Shown here: positions 13,419 through 21,833 of the stretch, in pieces
Numbering within the stretch: position 1 is the first letter of the stretch
Layout of the letters: every line of letters starts with the position of its first letter
Translations under genes and position numbers: made by a program
Notes under the pieces: generated by a model
Databases searched by the model: none
Told to the model about the DNA's origin: nothing
Seen by the model: only the letters and a program-made list of their open reading frames with translations
Source of the DNA: Gambelia wislizenii
Taxonomy: Eukaryota > Chordata > Lepidosauria > Squamata > Crotaphytidae
Reading direction: 5' to 3'
DNA length: 64,000 bases
Assembly (NCBI GenBank): GCA_030847615.1
Contig: JAUMIR010000001.1
Coordinates: forward strand, 259,593,187 to 259,657,186

Positions 13419-16400
13419 CGCACGCGTGCACCCTGGGTCTGTCTTCCAGTATGAGCTGGCTGGAGAGCAATCCAGCTATTTGAGTTGCCCTCAGGGTTCA
13501 GGTGTTTCGCTCAGGGAAGGCTGAGGAGGGAGTCGAGGGATGACTCCTGGCCTCAGCTAATCCTGCATCAGGTTGCTCCCCCTCTCGTGCTCTATCGCAG
13601 TTTCAATACAGTTAAATAGGCTCTAGGTCAAATAAAGTGGCCCTTATTTAACACAACGCTTATTGTCTGGCCTCATTATTTTATGGTTGGACATCAATTC
13701 AAGTGGCAGCAGAGTATTTTTGAGAGAAAGAAAATATAGAAAACCCATTGTTGCCTTGTCTATAATGGCATGCCAGTATCCCCCCCCCCGAAAATGCACT
13801 CCCCAACTTTCATGGGAGAGCCAGTGTGGTTTAATATGTCAGACTAGAACATTGGGAAACCAAGTTTTGAATTCCTGCTCAGTCACAGAAACCCACTGGA
13901 TGATCATGGGCAAGTCACATTCTCTCACACGCAGATGAAGGCAATGGCAAACTAAACTGTGTGCATGTACAGGCATTTCATACTTTTGACGTAATAAGTA
14001 TTATCAGATTTACCTCATTTCAAAAACAAGGAATCACCTTTTAAATATGTTTATGTATTCCAGGGACATGAAAAATGTGCCTTGTTGATACTTAACAAGA
14101 TACAAGAACAGAGCCTTATTAATGCAAAAAACAATGCATTACAAACGTAAGTATAACTTAATTTACAGTTTGTTTACCAGTAGCAATATTTAGCATTGTT
14201 AAAAATCTTACATAATTTATATCTTTCCATTCTGCAAATAAGGCTTTCAACTTCTGGGTTTTGCTTTGGGATTTTGGGATAAAGTGAGTTTAAATTTTTC
14301 AGATAAAAGTTTTTATTATCCTATATTCTTAGCTCTCAAACATGCTCTCCAGACCTTTTGAAATGCATCAAGCCTACTTGAATCTAGATGTCATGTTTTC
14401 TAGACCTCTTCATATTGCTGCACAAAATGGTTTGAAGGTGGTAGTTGAGGAGTTACTGGCAAAGGGGGCATGTGTACGAGCAGTAGATGAAAATGGTAAG
14501 TGGAGCATTCATATTGTCATTCATGAACAATAACTCTGTCATTATATAGCACATGTATTTGTATTTCTTAAGTACACATAAACTAGACAATGCTAATTAG
14601 TGTGCTAATCATAAAAAGAGGTTCAGTGGAAAATTATTAAACAAGAAAAGCTGTCTCATCTACTGCAACACCTTTGATTTAACATACATATAGCACTCCC
14701 CTTAATTTTTGTTTTGTTTTGCATCCATTGTTTGTGACTATAAATACATTATATTATTCAATGTAATCAGAGTTAGCATTTTTTAACAAGTATCAGAAAT
14801 TTTAACTTCTTGCATTGAAGATTGTTATGTTTTAGAAACATTGTTAAAACATGGTTGGCTGGAAGAAATCAACATGATTTCAGTGGTGTCCTGAATCATT
14901 TTGAGATCAGAACAGTTTCCAGTTCTGTCAACACAGTCTGTGCGATAGGTTGCTGCCACCCAGTGGCCTTGGAAGCATAAAAGCTTATTAATTATAAGTA
15001 CCTGACAAATACTCCCACTCCCACCGAAAGTCTCTTTCAGTTCCCACTTCTGTACAATGTTAAGGCAAATTGAATTGTGTACTATCAATCATTTTTTGCT
15101 TTGGACTTTTGTATTGCAGCTCATAAATTGCTGTGCAGATGATGTAAAAATAATGGTTACATATCATTGAAAACTCGGTGTGCTAGATCTAATTTGTTTA
15201 GTTGTACAGGCTCATGGTGGCTTTGGATATAAATATCTCATACAACAGCATCTTGCCTTACTATGTACTTTTGTTGTGTTGATGTCACTGACTGGCAGCT
15301 TTGGTTGGAAAATACAGTACGACCCCTCATATCCACAGGACCCGTATCCATGGATTCATGTACCTGAATTGAGTAAATATGGTCTCTTTAGGCATCTTCT
15401 AGGTCCTACAGCATGACTCTATGATCTGCTTCCACTGGAAGCTGACCATAGAGTTGCACTGGAGGACCTAGAAAATGCCTGGAGAGGTGTTCTCTCTAGG
15501 TTTCTTCTAGGTCCTCCAGCATGACTCTATGGTATGCTTGGGCCAGAAGTCATTCATTTTAATAGGGTCTGCTATTATTTGTGGTTTCCGGTATCCACAG
15601 TAAGTCTGCGAACATATCCCCCACAGATGTGGGGGTCGTACTGTATTGAAGAACTTTGCTGAAAGAATTGTTATCTGCCTTCAAGTCAACTCCAACTTAT
15701 GATGATCCTCTCACAAGGTTGTTGTTGCACGATTTATTCAGAAGAGGTTTGCCATTGCTTTCCCATAAAGCTGGGAGAATATGATTTGCTCTCAATCACC
15801 CAGTCAGTTTCCAGGGCTGTGCTCTGGTCTCCCAGAGTCCTAGTCCAGCATTCAAACCACTATACCATGCTGGCTCTGCTGACAGGATAATTCTTCCTAT
15901 ATACGTGCTCTGTTGTAGACTGAATTTTTTTTATAACTAATCAGAGGAGGCAACATCCTCAGACCAATACTAAATTTTCCTTCAGAGCATGATCTATAAT
16001 TCCAGCCTGGTCTGGCAGTACTACTAGGCAGGGTGACATGGCTGTCTCAGGCAGTGGAAGAGAGGCAACTCTTGACCTTTCTCATCCTCCTGGGATGGTG
16101 CCCCAATAGTGGTGAAACTTTCTGGTTGCTGACCTAGATTGTCCAACACTCTCACCCAGTTGCTTTATCTCAAATAATCACAGAGAGCACTGTTGGAAAA
16201 GGCTCTTGGCAGAGTGAATAAGCAGAGGGGCCCAAGTCATGCTCTCCAATAAGCGTACAGGTACACTCTGCTCAAGTAACACAGACTAGCTTTGCTTCTA
16301 ATGTATTGCTTGAATGGGCAGTGAGCAGACATGCAATGGAGTGAGAAGTGGTGGGTAACAAAGTATTAGAGAACGGATGTATGTATGCCACACCGCCTGC

Positions 16401-18993
16401 CTTCATCCCCTAAGTTAGCCTGCCACCCTCAGGTGCAGTGGAGGATACTGTCCCGTTGCCAGTGCTGAAGTAAGTTTCAAGTGCCTGTTCAGTTGGCTTC
16501 TGTGCATGAAAAGGGCGCTGTTTTGTCATTCGCCTTGCGCAGTCAAGTATCTTAGCCTGGCCGTATTTAGTTCAACACTTTATGCACATATTTAAAAGCT
16601 GCCTTTTAACCAGGATAAAACTGTAATGCTTGCATGGTAGCTGCTTTTTTGCAGTCATGTTCTGAGTTACCTGCTTTTTTCAGTACAGCCCCCTCTCCTG
16701 ACCTTGGAGTAAGCTCCGCTGAATTTATCTCAGGGGTCATTTACACAGGGGGTAAAAATCCAGATGAAATTCGGACTGCTTTGGCCCAGAGCTGTGGCAC
16801 ATGAAATTTGGGCTACTGTGGCACATGAAATTTGGGCTACAGATTTAAACACCACATCTCTGGCCAAAGCCCGAATCTGCATTCGGATTTTTACTTGCTG
16901 TCAGTGGCTTCAAGGAGAGTGGCTGCCACTGGGGCTTCGCTTTTCACAGAGCTCATAGGGGCAATTGTGCACCCGAAAAGCAAAACCCCAGTGGTAGCCG
17001 CTCTCTCTGAAGGCAGAACAGGTGGCTAGCCTCACAATGCAGGGGTGGTGGTGTCCCACCCGTTCTGGCTTCAGAGAGAGCAGCTACCTCTGAGGATTTG
17101 CTTTCACAGAGGGTGATTAAGCTCCATGAAAGTAAGACACCAGCAGTAGGCACTCTCTCTAAAGCCAGAATGGGTGGCGCACCCCCCCCCAATCACAAGG
17201 CTAGCTGCCAGTTCTGGCTTCAGAAAGAGCTGCTACCACTGGGGGTTTGCTTTCACAGAGCTCAAGTGGCAATTGTGTGCCAGAAAAGCAAAGCCCCCAG
17301 TGGTGGCCATTATCTCTGAAAGCAGGATGGGCAGCTAGCATCACGATGTTGGGGCTCATTGTGCGTTCTGACTGTAAAGAGCGACTACCGCTAGGGCTCT
17401 GCCTTTGGAATGAGAAGTGGCACCAAGAAGGGGTGGGAAATGGCGGTGCTTCAGGCAGTGCTTGTCCTTTCTCTCCTCCCCACACACCCTGAATCCAGAA
17501 TGGGTGGGTTGATCCACAAGGTAGTTTTCTAAAACCTGGATTAAGGGGGGGATTCCCTGAGTCTGGTGTGAATAGGGTCATATGTTGTGTGCCCTTTTCA
17601 CACCAGATTTGGGGAAAAGGTTGCACATCATGTCGTGTTATCAGGTCAGATTTGGGGGGAATTTGAGTTTTTTTCATAGTGTGAATGCCCCCTCAGAAAA
17701 GCGGAGGGCAAAACTGACACTTGACTAAGATCTTTTGCCCACTCCATTTCTTCCATGATCAGGCTAGGTGCAAATAAATAAATAAATAAATAAATAGTAG
17801 TTTGGGGACCCATCTTTGTTTCACACATGGTTTCCCTGGCAGGAGAAGCTTCAAGTGGCTCTTCAGCTGGGGACCTGATGAGATTACTGTGTGTTGCCAC
17901 TGCCCCAATATCACTATGTTATCAGGCCCATGAAGGGATCAGTAATGGGTAAAGGATAATTAGCCACCCCAAAGAAAGGTTCCCCAATCCTGGTAATACA
18001 TACAGAATCATATTGTGATGCAGTAACAGTTCCAGCTATTACATTTTGGTGAAGATTACTCAGTTCTTGTTATTATTGTTTGCATTCTGTGTAGTTGTTT
18101 AGTTTTTTCACTTCAGTAGAATCTTTGCTATATTTACTGTTCATTTTGATAAATACTGCAGTCTTTCTAAATTAAATTATTGTTTGCTTAATGGCAAGGT
18201 AAATGTGGTAGAATTATCCACTCATCATTATTTTCATTTATTTTGTCAGATTATTTAATTTGTAAAAATATTTTTCCATAAAAACAATCATTTGTTTCTA
18301 AAATGTTAGATATTATTTACTTTTAATCCAAGTCATTGTTCTCAGAATGAGAGTTACTTGTATGATATGAATTAAGGCTAAATATGTCTTGGTTCATAAA
18401 GTTGTTTTCAAATTAAATTGTCCCTGTGGAATGTGATTTACTCAAGTTTATTTCATTCTGTGGAGGCTGTAAATTGCCTGCTGCTTTATTGTTATTTTTT
18501 TAAAACATTGCTTGTTATGGTCATGTAAGCTTAAACCACTTTGTGAATTGTGTATTTTCCCAGCATGCCCAATTTTCAAAAGTAACACTGCCTTGCCTGC
18601 TGTGATTGTGACTAAACATACATTTCCAAGCTATAAATTCATCTAGAGATGTATCTGAGGAATGCTCAGATCTCTTGCTAGTACCCCCAGTACTAACCAT
18701 GGCTTTGTCTGCATTTGTGCCCAGGTCATACGCCAGCCCTGGCTTGCGCTCCTAACAAAGACGTGGCTGACTGCCTGGCACTCATTTTGGCTACCATGAT
18801 GCCTTTTTCTCCTTCCAGTACAATGATGGCTCTCAACTTCGTTTCTTTTAAAAAAGACAATTTGAGCAGGACTCATCTCTGCAATAGCTCCAGTATGAGT
18901 AGTGCCATTAATTCCTATAGTAAAGCATTAAATAATGATGTAGGAGCAGAAAATGGATACAATGAAAATGATTCTGATTCTGAAACATTTTGA
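2045..18993 (+). CDS. ANKRD44: ANKRD44, 3' part: PP6 regulatory ankyrin-repeat subunit (8 last coding exons)
   Basis: Eight exons join in frame to 1062 bases (353 codons plus stop): 2045-2261, 3231-3318, 5935-6018, 7063-7208, 8638-8720, 14064-14146, 14404-14495 and 18725-18993. All have GT donors, AG acceptors and matching phases. The product is a chain of ankyrin repeats (motifs [36 protein letters not shown]) followed by a short acidic tail ending NDSDSETF. From family knowledge, ANKRD44 (with ANKRD28 and ANKRD52) is a scaffold subunit of protein phosphatase 6 holoenzymes that contacts the SAPS subunits. ANKRD44 is preferred over ANKRD28 because of residues such as [34 protein letters not shown] and [12 protein letters not shown]. 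The N-terminal repeats and promoter lie before base 1. Oddity: one ankyrin TPLH motif reads TCLH in the 8638 exon. No frameshift or stop is seen, so the gene looks functional. Confidence 0.95.
2560..2794 (-). mobile_element. tRNA-derived CORE-type SINE
   Basis: On the - strand it begins with AGAGCTACTGTGGTGCAGTA (degenerate A box), then the TTCAAA B-box region, GGGTGACCTTAGGCAAGTCA (a MIR/CORE-like central word), and a tail giving TTGAAGACACACA. This is the same family as copies at 9141, 13815, 15675 and 39591. Confidence 0.75.
2949..3134 (+). mobile_element. tRNA-derived SINE, second family
   Basis: It starts GGTTGTAGCTTAGTGATAGA (A box TAGCTTAGTGATAG) and has a B-box-like GGATCAGTTCCTGG about 40 bases on, followed by a non-tRNA body with AAAGACCTCTGCATCTCAGG. 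The body lacks the CORE word of the other SINEs, so it is a different family. It lies in an ANKRD44 intron. Confidence 0.6.
3231..3318 (+). CDS. ANKRD44: ANKRD44 coding exon
   Basis: The acceptor TCTCTTACAG ends at 3230 and the donor GTAAGT starts at 3319. It reads [17 protein letters not shown] then [11 protein letters not shown]. It completes the split Gly from the exon at 2045 and ends two bases into a Val codon finished by the exon at 5935. Confidence 0.93.
4504..5580 (+). mobile_element. Tc1-like DNA transposon remnant
   Basis: The left end (AGAAGTACTCACCCTC, then CACATTTTGTTGTG) and the right portion (GAATTTGCCAAGAAGAATGG, GCAGTTGTAATTGCTGCCAA, TTGACTCAAAGGGTGAATGG) match words typical of terminal regions of vertebrate Tc1/mariner elements. 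The transposase region is gone. In its place is AT/CA repeat DNA framed by a 62-bp inverted repeat. Family assignment is from memory of the motifs. Confidence 0.5.
4659..5338. repeat. Long inverted repeat (62-bp arms) around AT/CA repeats
   Basis: The left arm 4659-4720 and right arm 5276-5338 are reverse complements with few mismatches (shared words AAAGAGCAACTGAAGTTAGG and ACAGACTATTTAAACAAAT). Between them are (TA)n at about 4726-4745 and 5248-5275, a TA/CA mixed tract at 4770-4830, and unique AT-rich DNA. Confidence 0.85.
5935..6018 (+). CDS. ANKRD44: ANKRD44 coding exon
   Basis: The acceptor TTAATAG ends at 5934 and the donor GTAGGA starts at 6019. It reads [18 protein letters not shown] then IVNYKDDKG, the outer helices of one ankyrin repeat and the start of the next. 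The phase matches both neighbours. SIVSCRDDKGR is the mammalian counterpart of the last part as recalled, so this is a moderately diverged stretch. Confidence 0.92.
7063..7208 (+). CDS. ANKRD44: ANKRD44 coding exon
   Basis: The acceptor TTCTTCTTAG ends at 7062 and the donor GTAGGT starts at 7209. It reads [20 protein letters not shown] followed by [18 protein letters not shown] and [11 protein letters not shown]: one complete ankyrin repeat and most of another. It ends one base into an Asp codon finished by the exon at 8638. Confidence 0.94.
8638..8720 (+). CDS. ANKRD44: ANKRD44 coding exon with a TCLH variant
   Basis: The acceptor TTTCTTAG ends at 8637 and the donor GTATGT starts at 8721. 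It reads [19 protein letters not shown] then TCLHLASSK. The Pro of the canonical ankyrin TPLH turn is replaced by Cys, which is unusual but tolerated in some repeats. The exon ends on a complete codon. The next intron (5.3 kb) is expanded by a LINE. Confidence 0.93.
9141..9358 (+). mobile_element. tRNA-derived CORE-type SINE
   Basis: TAGTAGTTTGAGTGTTGGAC is followed by GGGTTCAAATCCCC (B box), GGGTGACTTTGGGCAAGTCA (CORE-like word), GGCAAACCTCCTCTGAATAA, and a tail GTCAACTTGAAGGCGCATAG. It is a nearly full-length member of the family. Confidence 0.8.
10909..12996 (-). mobile_element. L2/CR1-type LINE, 5'-truncated, degraded
   Basis: On the - strand, frames at 12707-12108, 11980-11783 and 11789-11187 encode consecutive parts of a non-LTR reverse transcriptase: FSQG-like start, [35 protein letters not shown] (RT domain A), then [12 protein letters not shown] (the YADD-like active site, here YADG), [19 protein letters not shown] and [19 protein letters not shown]. 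The order and words fit the L2/CR1 group. The 3' end is marked by AATAATAATAAA on the + strand (10909), a trinucleotide tail. Several frameshifts or stops and the second catalytic Asp change to Gly make it dead. The 5' side ends in (AT)n. Confidence 0.85.
11187..12707 (-). pseudogene. Broken reverse transcriptase of the LINE at 10.9-13.0 kb
   Basis: At least three frames cover fingers/palm (12707-12108), the catalytic YADG region (11980-11783) and thumb/C-terminal region (11789-11187). The frame changes between segments, and the catalytic second Asp is lost. No endonuclease domain is seen, so only the 3' half of the element inserted or survived. Confidence 0.8.
12997..13030. repeat. (AT)n microsatellite
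   Basis: Seventeen AT units sit directly at the 5' border of the LINE fragment. Confidence 0.95.
13387..13415. repeat. (GT)n microsatellite
   Basis: An uninterrupted GT run followed by ATGCGCACGCG. Confidence 0.95.
13815..13960 (+). mobile_element. tRNA-derived CORE-type SINE, 3'-truncated
   Basis: GAGAGCCAGTGTGGTTTAAT opens the copy, then a B-box-like TTTTGAATTCCTG, and ATCATGGGCAAGTCACATTC. It ends after GGCAATGGCAAACT, lacking the tail. Confidence 0.7.
14064..14146 (+). CDS. ANKRD44: ANKRD44 coding exon
   Basis: The acceptor TGTATTCCAG ends at 14063 and the donor GTAAGT starts at 14147. It reads [16 protein letters not shown] then [12 protein letters not shown], ending two bases into the Thr codon. 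The exon at 8638 ends in phase 0, so the two join cleanly (SSK-GHEK). Confidence 0.94.
14404..14495 (+). CDS. ANKRD44: ANKRD44 coding exon
   Basis: The acceptor TGTTTTCTAG ends at 14403 and the donor GTAAGT starts at 14496. It reads [19 protein letters not shown] then [13 protein letters not shown], the last full ankyrin repeat. An open frame begins upstream at 14342, but the acceptor and the family sequence place the exon start at 14404. Confidence 0.94.
15315..15643. mobile_element. TA-flanked MITE (Tigger/pogo-like)
   Basis: Terminal inverted repeats CAGTACGACCCCTCATATCC / reverse complement of ATGTGGGGGTCGTACTG, flanked by TA on both sides (15313-15314, 15644-15645). The interior has the recurrent word TTCTAGGTCCTACAGCATGA in two copies. 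The TIR and TA flank suggest the Tc1/mariner group; the transposase is absent. Confidence 0.8.
15675..15876 (-). mobile_element. tRNA-derived CORE-type SINE
   Basis: A - strand copy: AGAGCCAGCATGGTATAGTG opens it, then the B-box region TTTGAATGCTGGAC, and AATGGCAAACCTCTTCTGAA. It ends near TTGGAGTTGACTTGAAGGCA. Confidence 0.75.
16734..17694. mobile_element. Non-autonomous DNA element with inverted-repeat array core
   Basis: The ends are inverted: GGGGTCATTTACACAGGG on the left and, reverse-complemented, GAGGGGGCATTCACAC on the right. The interior 16,890-17,420 is an array of a 50-60-base unit in alternating orientation. No transposase frame is seen; the open frames here are repeat-driven. 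The superfamily is undecided (hAT or PIF/Harbinger are candidates). Confidence 0.55.
16890..17420. repeat. Alternating (head-to-head/tail-to-tail) repeat array
   Basis: One unit contains GCAAA(A/G)CCCCAGTGGTAG, then CCGCTCTCTCTGAAGGCAGA and a GGTGG(C)TAGC end. Direct copies start at about 16,975, 17,125 and 17,283. Reverse-complement copies are at about 16,900-16,945, 17,058-17,112, 17,212-17,262 and 17,365-17,405. Single strands could fold into several alternative hairpins. Confidence 0.75.
17772..17796. repeat. (AAAT)n microsatellite
   Basis: Six AAAT units. Confidence 0.95.
18725..18993 (+). CDS. ANKRD44: ANKRD44 terminal coding exon with stop
   Basis: The acceptor TTGTGCCCAG ends at 18724 and the TGA stop is 18991-18993. 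It reads [20 protein letters not shown] then [19 protein letters not shown], a Ser/Asn-rich stretch, and the conserved tail [12 protein letters not shown]. The N-terminal half is nearly invariant in ANKRD28/44/52. The KKDNLSR segment and the acidic tail are ANKRD44-like. The middle (about residues 52-75 of the exon) is poorly conserved. Confidence 0.95.
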
Positions 18994-21227
18994 TTTTAGC
19001 TTTCAATGCCCCTTTCTTGGTTGCATTTGGATTTAAGTTTGGTTTTCCCTTAAAAGATGTGAATATCCCACCATTACAGTTGACCTACACTTATGACTGG
19101 TATGACTACAGTTAGACAACAAAAGGCTTACAGTTGCAATTAGAGCCTTTCAGAAAAGTAAAGATTTTAAAATGCATTCTTGTTAATGTTCTGCTACTTC
19201 CAGCTCTGTTGTGCATTCCATAGGTCCTAAGGGCTTTTGTGGAATTCTCTACCTCCTATTTTATGCAGAAAGCAAAAGCTGCCTTTTTTCCATTTTAACA
19301 GCACAAGTAAACAGGAACCATTGTGTATATATTATCGTGCTGTGTTAGCTATAGTGTACTGTTAACACAATGACATTTTTCCAGGATAGCGTTTGTAGCT
19401 CATAGGAAGAAACTCAGATCTTCTTTCACTTTATTGTCTGGCTTTTGTTTTTGTTGTTTGTCATATAGTTTCAATTTTTAGATATCTTTGTTATACAAAC
19501 CAAAGGTAAAACCACAGGTGTGTTTTGTTTTCTTTTGAAAGAACTGCAAGTATCATCACTTTCTATGGAAATTTTTAAAAATCTAAATGCTACAGGTATT
19601 AAGCACTTAGGTACACAAAAGGCACTTTTAAAAGACATTAGCCACACTTTCATTTACAATTTGAAAATGTTTAGGACCAAATCCTGCTTGTCCCCATTTG
19701 CAGCAAAGAGATTATTAAGGCAAATGTGATTTGCCTTACTTTTTAAATATTTGGCAAAAGGTTGCACAATTTATTTGCACTCTGCAGTTAAAAGGTCCCC
19801 AGAAACTTGTATTGTCTATGCTGTCAGGCAATAATCCATTCTAAGAAAAATCAACTGTAAATTGATAATGCACCTAGTATGTTTGATATTTTCCAATTCA
19901 AATTGATTTCTTTTTTACTTCAGGATTTCTAAATTGTAATGTGGTTTTTATCTTAAGCATTGTCCAGTTTTTAAAATCTCTAACATATGAGCTATATCAA
20001 GTTGCTATACACTGTAATTATTATTACTGAACTAAGATATACAGAGCAGATAAAACCAAAACACATGCAAAATGGAAAAGCAAAGCAACTGTCAGGAAAT
20101 TTATAAGGGAATTGTGACATACTAAAGAGGCCTGCTAACATCAGCTTACTTACTAAACATCTGCATTATGAATATCTACTCCTTCTGCCAAAGCTTCTAG
20201 GTCAAACGGGCCCTGTTCCTCACCCAAGAAAGATGTACAGAAAGAAGAATGAGACTCTTAAAATACAAAGAACTAACCAGCTATATCATGAGGACCAAAA
20301 GGCTTCAGTATCATAAATGGAAGACTTTATTATTTTTTTAATAAAGCAGGTGAAAAATAACTTTTCTAAACACACATGCACACACAGTGTTTTATGTAAT
20401 TAAAAGACCTGGTTGTATTGTACACTTAAAGACACAAATTTCTAGTAGATTCTTGGACATTTGTAACTGAGGATGATGTGTTGATCACAATTTATTTTTC
20501 CAGACTAGATAATGTTCATACTTTTAATGTTAAATGTGTTTATATTTATTTGAAATGAAACAAGTGCCCAGAAAAAAAATGACCATGGTTTGTTCCACTC
20601 TTTAGTTCTTTTATGTTTTACTAGCTATGAATGTAGGCCTAGTATATTGGGTTGATAGGGGAAAAATGGGTACATGATGTAGATACAGCTTTTGGTTCTT
20701 ATACAGCAAGCTGGGTGTGATAGAAAGAAAAGCTCTGTATAGGCCTAGTTTGGCAGTGGGGAGTAAAAATATATGATGCATGATTAATAGTACTGTTTGC
20801 CAGGAATAAGTCCATGGTGGATTTATTCCTTCAGTAAGGAAAACGGTGCTTTATGTTCACAGTACAAACCAAAAGGCTAATGGTAGTGCCAGAAGCGAAT
20901 CACTCTTCTTCTTTCATTGAAGCAAGATATTACAGTACATCTCCTTAGCATGAAGATTAAAAAGATAAAAGTTTTAAACTGAGAATTTATCTTCATCCCA
21001 CAACATATATGTTTTAACCCTACTGAATAATTTGCACAGAAATAGACCTACAATATAGTCCTTCTAGGAGATTGTTGTTTGTATGGTAGTAAACAGTGCA
21101 CCCCCCAAATTAATCATTTACAATTTATTTCTGTAGACAAAAATCAATTGGGATAACAAATGTTTGCCCCAAGCCTAATTGAATCCTTGATTTTGGAATG
21201 TGTGTGTGTATTACACACACACACACA

Positions 21228-21833
21228 CATCTCTCTCTCTGGCTTTTCTTCACAAACGAAGATTCAGGAAGGACTCATCCCACGCTTTCTGCATGCACGC
21301 TGATGACTAAAAAGGCCAATCCAAGATAAACAAGTCCGGTTACAGAAAGCGCAGCAGAAGGTCTCCTTGGGTGATGTTTCTGGGTTGTGATTCTTTCTGC
21401 GTTGTCGTTTCTCTTCAAGACTTGTTCGGCATGAGTTCTCAAATAAGGCTGCAGCATTGTGGATAGTGCGTCTCCATGCCTCCCGATGTGAGGCCAGGGC
21501 GGACCACTGTTGGTGATCAATTTGGCCGAGCCTGAGATGTTGTTTCAGGGAGTCTTTGTATCACTTTTTTGGAGCGCCCCTCTTACGCTGACCTGTGGCG
21601 AGTTCACAGTAGAGTGCTATTTTTGGGAGGCGATGGTCCTCCATCCTAGAAACGTGCCCTGCCCAGCGCAGCTGTGTTTTCAATATCATGGCCCCAATGC
21701 TGGTGATCCCTGCTTGCTCAAAGACAGCAACATTCATCATATAGTCTGACAAGGGGGCGTCAATTGAGAGGACATATACATATTCCAAAATAGATATCGT
21801 CCCTACCAATGATACTTGTTGAGGCAAGGCAGA
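21228..21833 (-). mobile_element. Non-LTR retrotransposon 3' fragment, copy 1
   Basis: On the - strand, frames 21827-21561 and 21520-21275 (plus unlisted pieces) read AGITSIGAMILKTQLRWAGH, VSRMEDHRLPKIAL, TGQRKRGAPKK, then DQ..GPPWPHIGRHGDALST in a shifted frame. The LRWAGHV.RM word marks the C-terminal region of many LINE ORF2 proteins. A Cys-x2-Cys..His-x3-His-like finger follows in the better frame. The 3' end is marked by a CT/GA-rich tail (21229-21240). It lies inside the ANKRD44 3' UTR. A 73% or better match to the copy at 32312 is evident by eye; the exact identity was not computed. The clade is undecided. Confidence 0.7.

Larger units (their letters stand above)
8721..14063. other. 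ANKRD44 intron with LINE, SINEs and microsatellites
   Basis: A 5.3-kb intron holds a SINE (9141), a short hAT-like piece near 10557-10640, the L2/CR1-type LINE (10909-12996), (AT)n at 12997-13030, (GT)n at 13387-13415 and a truncated SINE (13815). No exon is seen. Confidence 0.7.

Noticed and set aside
17201..17677. 158-aa open frame on the - strand
   Set aside because: Produced by the inverted-repeat array of the DNA element; not a transposase.
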